Positions 1 to 6,730 of a stretch of DNA of 19,439 bases are shown here, in pieces. The DNA is taken from assembly GCA_963974595.1 (NCBI GenBank), contig CAXBDA010000059.1, positions 1-19,439 on the forward strand, in the 5' to 3' direction. A model generated the notes under the pieces. That model was not told where the DNA came from, did not search any database, and saw only the letters and a list, made by a program, of their open reading frames with translations. The translations under genes and the position numbers were made by a program. Origin of the DNA: PZPK01 sp963974595. GTDB lineage: Bacteria; Pseudomonadota; Gammaproteobacteria; Pseudomonadales; Oleiphilaceae. Numbering within the stretch: the stretch's first letter is position 1; every line of letters begins with the position of its first letter.

Positions 1-282
1 GGCGCGAGCAATAACCTTATTGTGGCATTTGCCTATGCTCGTGATGATTATATCTACGAGGTCGTCTCGCATCATGATAAGTCCAAAGTCGGTACGCATA
101 TTGTTGTCAATAAACCTGCTGAAGCCAGAAAAATTGTAATGAGCCTCGATCATTACAATAGAAGTAATGATGATGGTGTTGATATAGAGGAATACCTGAT
201 CAACATCAAAGCTGGCGACATTGATAGCTACCCCATATACAGCCAAATGAGACAGAGGTTTCCACTACCCGCTAGAATATGA
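1..282 (+). CDS. C-terminal end of an unidentified protein (5' truncated by window edge)
   Basis: The reading frame is open from the first base to a TGA at 280-282, giving about 93 residues. It carries coding sense upstream of the first possible start (GTG at 22), so this is most likely the tail of a gene that begins outside the window. The visible part is soluble, mixed-charge and rich in Asp, Tyr and Ile, and ends in FPLPARI. I see no membrane segment, cysteine motif or known catalytic motif and do not recognise the family. The next gene starts 71 bp downstream on the same strand. The gap holds a short inverted repeat (CCTGC/GCAGG, 304-320) without a T-run, so co-transcription with what follows is undecided. 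Confidence 0.5.
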   Translation, partial: GASNNLIVAFAYARDDYIYEVVSHHDKSKVGTHIVVNKPAEARKIVMSLDHYNRSNDDGVDIEEYLINIKAGDIDSYPIYSQMRQRFPLPARI

Positions 283-353
283 AAGAATGTTGTCGAGGTA
301 TTGCCTGCTAAAGGTGCAGGTAAGTTAAATTAACCAAATTAGTTATGTAAACA

Positions 354-710
354 ATGATAAGCGTATGTATTTATTGTGGTAAGAATAAATCGATGGCTCT
401 TGAAGCGTGTGCATCATGCTCTCGTTCGCCGGGCTCGCATGTTGATGTCATACATTCAATTATTTTGTGTTTTAGTGAAACGGAGCCTTATCTGAATTTC
501 TTGGTTATTGAAGAAATTGAAGAGATACAAAAACAGATAGTTGAGGGTACTTCAATAGATATAAAAGCCGATGTTTTTAATCGAGCTGAAGAGGCCTATA
601 GTGCTGTAAAATTAAATGACGGGCCGAAGCTAATCCAGTCTTTTTCAGCTATATCATTTCCTGTTATTGCTATGATTGTCTTAGCCATGCTGGCAACGCT
701 ATTCATCTAA
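354..710 (+). CDS. Small zinc-ribbon protein with C-terminal membrane anchor
   Basis: A 118-residue protein of unknown function. The N-terminus has Cys5-x2-Cys8 and Cys19-x2-Cys22, the spacing of a small zinc ribbon. The middle (about 45-95) is acidic and probably helical. The last 20 or so residues (about 97-117) form a hydrophobic stretch rich in Ile, Ala, Met and Leu, consistent with a tail anchor in the inner membrane that leaves the ribbon in the cytoplasm. The ATG at 354 is chosen because an upstream ATG at 342 is followed immediately by TAA. Its ribosome binding site is weak. The stop lies 10 bp before the DUF3087-like gene, so the two probably form an operon. I do not recognise the family; the function is open. 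Confidence 0.65.
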   Translation: MISVCIYCGKNKSMALEACASCSRSPGSHVDVIHSIILCFSETEPYLNFLVIEEIEEIQKQIVEGTSIDIKADVFNRAEEAYSAVKLNDGPKLIQSFSAISFPVIAMIVLAMLATLFI

Positions 711-720
711 GAAAAATATA

Positions 721-1242
721 ATGATTTTACAAAGTATTGATAAAGTAACTTATCGTAAGAACTTAAATAAAGTAATTGCATGTAGCATTATCGCATTATT
801 CACTCTAGCCTTAGGGGTTTCGACGTTATTGATTTATGTTGTCGGTGAGCAAGAGGGTTCAAACTTTATTTTGAATCTAGTGGGTGTTTGTGTTGCTGCC
901 GGCATTGTCGGGGGCGTTTTATACCGAATCCGTGATTTACCTTTTATGTCAGAGGTTTTATATGTCTGGCGATTAAAGCAGGAACTAAACGCGATATATC
1001 GCCAGTCAGCAAAATTAAAGCCCGCTTTAGAACGTGACAACTATAACGCTTTAGTTGTCACGTACTATCATTTAAAGGGCTCAATTCAGTTATATGAGCT
1101 TGATGATAATGACCTGACATTAAGTAGTCTAAGAGCAGAGCTCATCGCCTTAGAAACAAAAATGCAGGTCTTGGGTATCGAGCTTAATACCGATGATTAC
1201 CACCGTGGTTTATTGAAACAGCTAGTCATGAGATTGAGTTAG
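721..1242 (+). CDS. DUF3087-like two-helix inner-membrane protein
   Basis: A 173-residue protein with two hydrophobic segments (about 18-43 and 49-68) separated by a short loop. A long soluble, helical C-terminal part follows (about 75-173) with a basic/aromatic stretch around RLKQELNAIYR. Length, topology and the RDLPFMSEVLYVWRLK-like region resemble the DUF3087 family of gammaproteobacterial membrane proteins, as judged from memory. No biochemical role is established for that family. It starts 10 bp after the zinc-ribbon gene. Its last 21 bp overlap tail-to-tail with the end of the alginate lyase gene on the other strand. A perfect 12-bp inverted repeat lies inside the coding sequence at 1032-1063. 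Confidence 0.7.
   Translation: MILQSIDKVTYRKNLNKVIACSIIALFTLALGVSTLLIYVVGEQEGSNFILNLVGVCVAAGIVGGVLYRIRDLPFMSEVLYVWRLKQELNAIYRQSAKLKPALERDNYNALVVTYYHLKGSIQLYELDDNDLTLSSLRAELIALETKMQVLGIELNTDDYHRGLLKQLVMRLS
1032..1063. repeat. Perfect 12-bp inverted repeat inside the DUF3087-like gene
   Basis: The arms ACGTGACAACTA (1032-1043) and TAGTTGTCACGT (1052-1063) are exact reverse complements around an 8-base loop. The match stops at both ends. The repeat sits mid-gene, so it is not a transcription end for that gene. It could form an mRNA hairpin or be a symmetric protein-binding site of GTGAC...GTCAC type. Confidence 0.85.
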
Positions 1243-3009
1243 TTTATAAAACGTAGCCTGAGCATAGTCACCCGCATCACCGCCATTGTTTTGGTTGTAA
1301 ACGCCCGCTTTAAAAAACATCCAGTCATTTTTGTAGTCACCTTCTAGTGTGATGGTTTCATCATATTTACTACCGTCTTCTTTGGTTACAGTGACCGTCA
1401 TGCTTTGGCCATATACGTCCACATCGTAGCTCCATTTTTCGCCAAGCCTGATTCCCTTAGACGGGTTGGGTGCATCGTCATCAGAGTTGCCAATCAGGTT
1501 ATATTTTACATCACTACCCTGCCATTTTTCATAGGTGAAGTAGATTGAGCCTTTACTGTTATTTGGCAGTTTTCGATAATAAATTTTAAGGGGTTCATCT
1601 TCGGAACCATGAATTTGCCCTACGACAACGCGCCCCACCATGGCTGAATCACCGGATGTCGAAACATGATCAACACTCAAAGTGGCTGAAAGCCTGCCAT
1701 CTATGCCACCGGCATTTTTTACACTCGTTGAGTTAGACGTTGAAAGCACCCAGTTGTTGCCATTCACACCTTTGGTGGAAATATCATCATTGGTGCCTCG
1801 GAGCATCTCGCGTAATTCTGATCGTGGATATTTAGTTTTATTACTAGTCGTTGCACCTGAATTAGGGCAACGAAAAACCATGCCGCCTGTCTTGGGGTCG
1901 GTATAAAATTCATTGCTTCTTTTGCCGCCATCAATCAGCCATTCAACAGTCTGTTCAGTGGCGTCTGGGAAGGTGATTTTCCATTGACCTAAATCGAAGT
2001 TCTGTCCAGGCGGTAAACTAGGATCAAGATTGCCAACAGGATCGATATTGTTGTCTGGCACTTCAGGATCAACAGTCACAGATCCGTCTATTAGAAACTG
2101 CCATTGCTGATTAGCGTTCGTGTTGCTTGAATTCCATAGATAGATTGCCTGACGACGTGTTGCTCCACCGTTGCCATCAATTGAGAATGCCGTATCGCGT
2201 TTTTCCAAGCGAAACGAGCCGTTGGAAATATTCACTTTACGCCAGTGCTGATTTTTATCGCTGTTATCACATTCTTGCAAAGTGACCGCTTGACGACGAG
2301 CTGCACCATCACCGCCATCTAAACATAGCGTTGTATTGATTTTGGCATAGGCGTAATAGTTATTCGACAATTTACGCTCTATCCATTGTTGATTAGCGTT
2401 GTCTTGATTGGTATTCCAAAGATAAATTTGCTGACCTTGAATCGCACCATTATTGCCATCAATCGCAAATGATGTGTTCTGCTTTTGCATCACCATAGTC
2501 GTTTTACTTAAGATAGTGTCTGCTTCGTTGGTATTTGAAGGTGAGCCATTGTCGCCTGATCCATCGCTAAGGGTATTAATATTTACTTCCGTCAAACTAT
2601 TCCAAGTGTTTGCTGAATTGCCATGTCCCACAATTCTCACATAACGTGCAGTTTGATCGGCTATATTGAAGTTTTGAAGCTTGGAATTCTTTGCACTCAT
2701 GCCTGTGTATACTTGCTTCCAAGATGAATCATTGGATGATAGCTCAATATCAAAATAAGCATATCGCTCATTACCTTTATAAAAAGCAATATCAATATCA
2801 TCGACTTTTTGCTTGCTTCCTAGGTCAAATTTAATCCACTGACCATCACCTTTGGCTGACCAGCGTGTTGCTAAATTGCCATCTATAGTGTTCATGGGGT
2901 CGTTGCCATCATTAGTGCTGGCACTGACGGTGGTAGCGGCAAAACTTTGCTGGCCAAGTATCTGCCCCATAAGAATGCCTATTAACAAGTAGTATTTTTT
3001 GTTTTTCAT
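1222..3009 (-). CDS. Secreted three-module alginate lyase (CBM32-like, ricin B-type, PL7)
   Basis: A 595-residue secreted polysaccharide lyase predicted to cleave alginate by beta-elimination outside the cell. Residues 1-24 form a signal peptide (KNKK, hydrophobic core, cleavage near SFA-ATT). There is no lipobox Cys. Residues about 25-147 look like an F5/8 type C (CBM32) domain. Residues about 160-306 form a ricin-type beta-trefoil with three repeats, each with an LDG/IDG-type segment and a QxW (QQW 206-208, QHW 254-256, QQW 301-303). A Pro/Asp-rich linker (about 307-336) leads to a PL7 catalytic domain (about 337-592) with the family motifs RSELRE (396-401), QIH (465-467) and FKAGVYNQ (566-573). 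QIH rather than QVH is usually taken to indicate activity on G-containing alginate, which is an inference here. The ATG at 3009 has a strong ribosome binding site (AAAGGAGAG). No other alginate-use gene is in the window. Confidence 0.92.
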   Translation of the reverse strand: MKNKKYYLLIGILMGQILGQQSFAATTVSASTNDGNDPMNTIDGNLATRWSAKGDGQWIKFDLGSKQKVDDIDIAFYKGNERYAYFDIELSSNDSSWKQVYTGMSAKNSKLQNFNIADQTARYVRIVGHGNSANTWNSLTEVNINTLSDGSGDNGSPSNTNEADTILSKTTMVMQKQNTSFAIDGNNGAIQGQQIYLWNTNQDNANQQWIERKLSNNYYAYAKINTTLCLDGGDGAARRQAVTLQECDNSDKNQHWRKVNISNGSFRLEKRDTAFSIDGNGGATRRQAIYLWNSSNTNANQQWQFLIDGSVTVDPEVPDNNIDPVGNLDPSLPPGQNFDLGQWKITFPDATEQTVEWLIDGGKRSNEFYTDPKTGGMVFRCPNSGATTSNKTKYPRSELREMLRGTNDDISTKGVNGNNWVLSTSNSTSVKNAGGIDGRLSATLSVDHVSTSGDSAMVGRVVVGQIHGSEDEPLKIYYRKLPNNSKGSIYFTYEKWQGSDVKYNLIGNSDDDAPNPSKGIRLGEKWSYDVDVYGQSMTVTVTKEDGSKYDETITLEGDYKNDWMFFKAGVYNQNNGGDAGDYAQATFYKLTQSHD

Positions 3010-3067
3010 GTCTCTCTCCTTTACTGCTTTTATTGCATTTTCATTATGATAATGAATCTATATGTTC

Positions 3068-3095
3068 TTATTAGAATTGAGAGACTAACGACCAA
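3068..3095 (-). promoter_or_regulatory. Candidate promoter of the alginate lyase gene
   Basis: Read on the minus strand, TTGGTC (complement of 3090-3095) and TAATAA (complement of 3068-3073) are separated by 16 bp, a plausible sigma70-type -35/-10 pair about 60-85 bp before the lyase ATG. The match to consensus is moderate. A direct repeat lies immediately upstream of the -35. This is a reading by eye, not a scored prediction. Confidence 0.3.
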
Positions 3096-3099
3096 TTGT

Positions 3100-3123
3100 G
3101 GAGAAAATATGGAGAGAAAATAC
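3100..3123. repeat. Tandem direct repeat between lyase and response regulator genes
   Basis: GGAGAAAATAT (3100-3110) is followed directly by GGAGAGAAAATAC (3111-3123), near-identical units with a period of about 11-13 bp. OmpR/PhoB-family regulators typically bind head-to-tail repeats about one helical turn apart next to the -35 of promoters they activate. This repeat has that position relative to the candidate lyase promoter, and a gene for such a regulator is the divergent neighbour. That it is the operator is an inference. Confidence 0.45.
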
Positions 3124-3276
3124 TTTCAGCTTGCAGATGTGACACTATTATCATATTTATAATTCACATAAAGAACTGAATCACACTGTTAGCTTTAACG
3201 TTATTAGCTGTGAAAGAGGTAGAAGTTAACGTGCTCTATTTTCTTTAAAATAAAACACACTAAAACTCTGAGCATT

Positions 3277-3304
3277 GTTCTATGAAAATCGTTCTATGAA
3301 AATT
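3277..3304. repeat. 14-bp tandem duplication across the response regulator start
   Basis: GTTCTATGAAAATC (3277-3290) and GTTCTATGAAAATT (3291-3304) match at 13 of 14 positions, and both are followed by GTT. Each copy contains an ATG. Because 14 is not a multiple of three, the two ATG codons are in different frames. Confidence 0.9.
3282..3299 (+). other. Five-codon minicistron (MKIVL) overlapping the regulator start codon
   Basis: The ATG in the first copy of the 14-bp duplication reads MKIVL and stops at TGA (3297-3299). That stop overlaps the ATG of the response regulator (3296-3298) as ATGA. The encoded peptide nearly repeats the regulator's own N-terminus (MKIVV). This layout allows translational coupling by reinitiation, or start-site competition. 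Whether it is translated is unknown, and the Shine-Dalgarno upstream is weak. Confidence 0.4.
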
Positions 3305-4003
3305 GTTGTTGCAGAAGATGAGGTCGCAATTGCAGAAATATTGGCAGCCAATTTGCTTCATGATGGTTTCGATCCCATCATAATTAATAATGGCCTGGAT
3401 GTGCTTGAGTACCTCAAGTTAGATACGCCTCAACTTATACTGTTGGACGTAATGCTACCGGGTATTAATGGCTATGACGTGTGTCGTCAAATACGTCAAC
3501 ATTCTCTCATTCCTGTGATTATGCTGACAGCAAGAGTCAGCGAAGCAGACCGTTTAAAAGGATTTGAAATTGGTGCTGATGATTACGTTTGCAAACCCTT
3601 TAGCCCAAGAGAAGTGGTCGCCCGCATAAAGAGTGTGTTAAGGCGGGCCAGAGAGGGCACAGCAATTAACGATGAATTGAACACGGTAAAAAACCAGACA
3701 GATGCGTCAGGTTTTTCTATTTGCCAACAGACGCTATCTGCTTCGTTTCTGGGGCGGCCATTAGACTTGACATGCAGTGAGTTTAATTTACTTAAATTGT
3801 TTGTGAGCCAGCCTAACCGAGTATTTGAACGAAATCGGCTTCTTGAAATGCTCAATCAACACGGAAATGACTGCACAGATAGAGCGATAGATTCTCATAT
3901 CAAAAACCTAAGACGTAAACTTAGAGATATCTCACCGGATCAAAATATCATCCAAAGTATTTATGGTGTAGGTTATAAGCTTTTTTTATCTGGAGCTAAA
4001 TAG
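3296..4003 (+). CDS. OmpR-family response regulator, BaeR-like
   Basis: A 235-residue two-component regulator. The N-terminal receiver has the acidic pair at E7/D8, phosphoacceptor D51 in LLDVMLPG, T78 and K100 in the CKPF segment. The C-terminal winged-helix DNA-binding domain (about 135-232) has the SEFNLLKLF and RAIDSHIKNLRRKL segments and ends in YGVGYKL. The sequence resembles BaeR. The ATG at 3296 gives the canonical MKIVVAEDE opening. A TTG at 3275 would add seven residues with no family support. A 14-bp tandem duplication precedes the start. The likely partner kinase is encoded convergently, ending 17 bp away, an uncommon arrangement since such pairs are usually co-directional. The divergent alginate lyase gene is a candidate target. 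Confidence 0.9.
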   Translation: MKIVVAEDEVAIAEILAANLLHDGFDPIIINNGLDVLEYLKLDTPQLILLDVMLPGINGYDVCRQIRQHSLIPVIMLTARVSEADRLKGFEIGADDYVCKPFSPREVVARIKSVLRRAREGTAINDELNTVKNQTDASGFSICQQTLSASFLGRPLDLTCSEFNLLKLFVSQPNRVFERNRLLEMLNQHGNDCTDRAIDSHIKNLRRKLRDISPDQNIIQSIYGVGYKLFLSGAK

Positions 4004-4020
4004 GTATATGCCATTAATAT

Positions 4021-6156
4021 CTAAGGTGTATGGTTACCTCGAGTAGGTAGCGTAATATTGAACTGTACACCCCCTAAAGGTGAGGGTTCTGCTGTAATCG
4101 TGCCACCTGAGTGGATAATAATGGCCCTGCTTAATGACAAGCCTAAGCCAGCACCTCCAGTTTTTCGGTTCCGGGAAGATTCTGCCCGATAAAGACGTGT
4201 AAATAACTTATCCAAGTCTTCTGGCTTCACACCTGGCTTGCTGTCTATCCAGCGGATCAGGACTTGATCTTTAATCCGATTAATCGTAATCGTCAGCTCT
4301 CCCGGTGTGTCTGTATATTTAATCGTATTCGCCATCAAGTTTATAAATACCTGCGTGATTCTATCGACATCTACATAAACCGATATAGCGGGCTTTTCTG
4401 CTTTAACAGAGACCCGTATAGGCTTTGAAGCAAGCTCTTTGCTATGGCTGGAGATTACGCTTTCAATAACAATGTTTATCTCTACCATGACTGGGTGAAA
4501 ACGCATTTCCTGACTTTCCAGTAAGCTCAAATCATGCAAGTCATCCACCAGCCGGTTGATCCTGTTTGATTCATCTATAAGAAGTTGTAATGAAGTCGAG
4601 TTCACCGGGATAACCCCAGTTTGCATTGACTCTAAACTGCCTCGAAATACGGTCAAGGGTGTTCTTAGCTCGTGAGATATATCGGCCAGCCAGCGCTCGC
4701 GCTGAGATTGAGCATCTTCCAATGCATCTGCTAAAGAGTTGAAATCCTGGGCCAAACTACCTAAGCGAGCATCATAATCAATGCTACTCCTTACATTATA
4801 ATCCCCTTGGCTAAGCGCTCTGGTCGTTTGGCTCATTTGGTCTATCTGACTTTCCAGCTCATCATATAAGGCTCGTTGTAAGGATGTCTTTTTAAGTCGT
4901 AATTCGCTGATATAATAAGCCAGTGCAAATGACATTAAGACCGCTTGAATGGTTGAACCAACGCGAAGGCTGTTTAATGTGTCATAGTTGGTGGGAACAA
5001 TGCCTGCCATACACAGCACATATACTCCCACCAAAACAGGGTAACTCATCCACGCGACAAAATAGGATTTAGCGAGTGTTGACCCTCGCCGCCAAGCCAC
5101 CACCCCCAAGATTGGCAATAACAAACAAAATGCGATGACGGTCACCATCATCCATAGGGAGGAAAAATTTGAAGGATAAACCAACTCAATAATAAAGCTT
5201 ATGCTGATCAAAAGAATAAATTTATTAACCCAGGCATTTAATGTTGGAGCAAGATCAGGCAAACGAAGTATGGTACGAACGAAGAGTAAGGCCATTAAAT
5301 TGGCTAACCCGGCAAAGTAAACAAGGCTGCGATCCAAAAACCAGCCGGGTTGAGACCATAAATACTGCCCTATAACACCATCAAAAATCCCCTGATAACA
5401 GAATAAGAAAAACAGGTAGAGCACGTAATACAGATAACTTCGACGGCGGGTAAGAATGAGAATAAAAAGGTTGTAGAAAAAAATCATCCCTAGACAGCCA
5501 TAAAAAATTCCTAACAGGAAATTTAAATGGTGCGTTCTCAGCAACGCTTGCTTACCCGTGGAGACAGCAATGGAGGTGTTCAAAAAAGAGTCCGTATCTA
5601 TGCGCACAAGCACCTGATATAACTTTCCTTGCTCTATTGTAAAGTTGAAAATAGGGTGGCTCGTCGGAACCGGTCTTTGACTTTCTTTGATATGATCTCC
5701 CGATCGCTGCTTTACGACCACATTGTTAAATTCGTCAACAACCGTCAATGTCACATCATTTAAAGTAGCAAAGCCTAAATCAATATATAACTCCAGAGAA
5801 GCTAATGATGCAGGTGGGTTTGGTGTCCATTTAACAGGGAATTTTAGCCAGACCGGCTCTGAAGAAAGCTGTAATTTTAGCCAAGTATGTCCCTTAAATG
5901 GTTGTGTGATTTCTGAAGTTCTATTTAATATATTATTCACTGACATATTGTTAGCGCTGTCGATATGTAGCGATAGCTCGGGTCCAATATTTAATCCTGT
6001 TGGATGAATCGATTGCTGCTCAATATCTTTATGAATAGAATGCGGAATAATAACCAGCAAAATTACAGTAAGCGCAACACTTAGTAATGTATAAATGCTA
6101 TTGGACAAAAGACTGGGTGTTTCAAGCTGAAAAATATTCTTTAGAGAAGGTACCAA
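4021..6156 (-). CDS. Hybrid-architecture sensor histidine kinase: 7TMR-DISM sensor on a BaeS-like transmitter
   Basis: A 711-residue membrane sensor kinase. A first membrane segment (about 20-38) precedes a periplasmic beta-rich domain (about 55-205) of the 7TMR-DISMED2 type, a putative carbohydrate or small-ligand sensor. A block of about seven hydrophobic segments follows (about 210-415). A HAMP-like/linker region (about 440-480) leads to HisKA with H495 in ADISHELRTP and an HATPase domain with N606/N610, DSKPGV (638-643) and GGAGLGLS (667-674). The DSxPGV form of the G1 box and the transmitter as a whole resemble BaeS, pairing it with the BaeR-like regulator that ends 17 bp away. The start is TTG at 6156, supported by AAAGGTGG five bases upstream; the next in-frame ATG is inside the sensor. 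The extracellular ligand is unknown. A link to alginate products is speculation from the nearby lyase. Confidence 0.9.
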   Translation of the reverse strand: MVPSLKNIFQLETPSLLSNSIYTLLSVALTVILLVIIPHSIHKDIEQQSIHPTGLNIGPELSLHIDSANNMSVNNILNRTSEITQPFKGHTWLKLQLSSEPVWLKFPVKWTPNPPASLASLELYIDLGFATLNDVTLTVVDEFNNVVVKQRSGDHIKESQRPVPTSHPIFNFTIEQGKLYQVLVRIDTDSFLNTSIAVSTGKQALLRTHHLNFLLGIFYGCLGMIFFYNLFILILTRRRSYLYYVLYLFFLFCYQGIFDGVIGQYLWSQPGWFLDRSLVYFAGLANLMALLFVRTILRLPDLAPTLNAWVNKFILLISISFIIELVYPSNFSSLWMMVTVIAFCLLLPILGVVAWRRGSTLAKSYFVAWMSYPVLVGVYVLCMAGIVPTNYDTLNSLRVGSTIQAVLMSFALAYYISELRLKKTSLQRALYDELESQIDQMSQTTRALSQGDYNVRSSIDYDARLGSLAQDFNSLADALEDAQSQRERWLADISHELRTPLTVFRGSLESMQTGVIPVNSTSLQLLIDESNRINRLVDDLHDLSLLESQEMRFHPVMVEINIVIESVISSHSKELASKPIRVSVKAEKPAISVYVDVDRITQVFINLMANTIKYTDTPGELTITINRIKDQVLIRWIDSKPGVKPEDLDKLFTRLYRAESSRNRKTGGAGLGLSLSRAIIIHSGGTITAEPSPLGGVQFNITLPTRGNHTP

Positions 6157-6248
6157 TCAAACCACCTTTAGGGCCGTGTTTCAGGGCTGACTAAATAGTT
6201 CGGAAAGACTCGAGATGTGAATCATCGGGCGATGTGCTTTTTCGGTGA

Positions 6249-6280
6249 ATCGAGATGGCCATATGTTTGGCTATCTCGAT
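6249..6280. repeat. 13-bp inverted repeat at the end of the CheY-like gene
   Basis: Arms ATCGAGATGGCCA (6249-6261) and TGGCTATCTCGAT (6268-6280) pair with one G/T position around a 6-base loop. The right arm includes the stop codon of the minus-strand CheY-like gene. No T-run follows on the minus strand, so it is a doubtful intrinsic terminator. It may be an RNA 3'-end stabiliser or partial terminator between the CheY-like gene and the kinase gene. Confidence 0.55.
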
Positions 6281-6639
6281 AAAATTTTCTCAATGCCAAT
6301 GAGTAATCCTTTCAGCTTATAAGGCTTTGTGATCCAAGCGATGACACCATGTTCTTTGCAGCTCGCTTTCAATTCCGGGTTGCTTTGAGTGGTTAACATC
6401 ACGATAGGGATATGTTTTGATTCTGAATTGGCATGGAGTTTTTTACACATTGTTGGGCCGTCCATTTCAGGCATATTGACGTCACTGATGATTAGGTCAA
6501 TATCGGCATTATTGGCAGCAATGTCTAAGCCATTTAGGCCATTATCTGCTTCTAATACATCATAGCCTTGAGCGATCAAATCATTTTTCAATTGGACCCG
6601 GATTATTTCAGAATCATCCACCACTAATATCTTTGTCAT
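6271..6639 (-). CDS. Stand-alone CheY-like receiver protein
   Basis: A 122-residue single receiver domain with a complete phosphorylation site: D8/D9, phosphoacceptor D53 in ISDVNMPEMDG, T83 in VMLTT and K105 before P106. There is no output domain, so it must act by protein contact, as CheY does on the flagellar motor or as a phosphate shuttle. It is the last gene of the minus-strand signalling cluster, separated from the GGDEF gene by 91 bp holding a terminator-like hairpin. The CheX-like phosphatase encoded two genes upstream is a natural candidate to dephosphorylate it. The ribosome binding site is weak. No chemotaxis kinase or motor gene is present, so identity as a true chemotaxis CheY is not supported. 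Confidence 0.88.
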   Translation of the reverse strand: MTKILVVDDSEIIRVQLKNDLIAQGYDVLEADNGLNGLDIAANNADIDLIISDVNMPEMDGPTMCKKLHANSESKHIPIVMLTTQSNPELKASCKEHGVIAWITKPYKLKGLLIGIEKILSR

Positions 6640-6662
6640 ACAAAAAATCCATTACAAATTAC

Positions 6663-6698
6663 AAAAATGCATCTGGTGTTGTTCTCAACACCGAATGC
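6663..6698 (-). terminator. Candidate intrinsic terminator or attenuator between the GGDEF and CheY-like genes
   Basis: On the minus strand a hairpin with a 7-bp stem (GGTGTTG/CAACACC, 6675-6692, 4-base loop) is extended by GCAT/ATGC across a two-by-two internal loop (6669-6698). It is followed immediately by ATTTTTG (6663-6668). It lies just after the GGDEF gene and just before the CheY-like gene. It could end or reduce transcription, so that the CheY-like gene is expressed at a different level from the rest. Confidence 0.55.
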
Positions 6699-6730
6699 TT
6701 TATTAAGCACGAGCTGGAAATTCATAGACC

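Noticed and set aside
304..320. CCTGC/GCAGG hairpin after the first gene as a terminator
   Set aside because: The stem is only five to seven pairs and is not followed by a T-run.
3042..3054. CATTATGATAATG palindrome as a Fur box
   Set aside because: The half-sites are in the opposite order to the Fur consensus (GATAAT...ATTATC). It is only an AT-rich 6-1-6 dyad.
3137..3176. TGTGA and TCACA half-sites as a CRP site upstream of the response regulator gene
   Set aside because: The half-sites are much further apart than the six bases needed, and no complete site can be built.
3275..3295. TTG start at 3275 for the response regulator, adding seven residues
   Set aside because: The extra residues arise from the duplicated sequence and have no family counterpart. 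The ATG at 3296 gives the canonical receiver N-terminus.
6208..6236. CATC/GATG hairpin followed by CTTTTT as a plus-strand terminator
   Set aside because: The stem is only four pairs with a four-base loop, and no plus-strand gene ends here.
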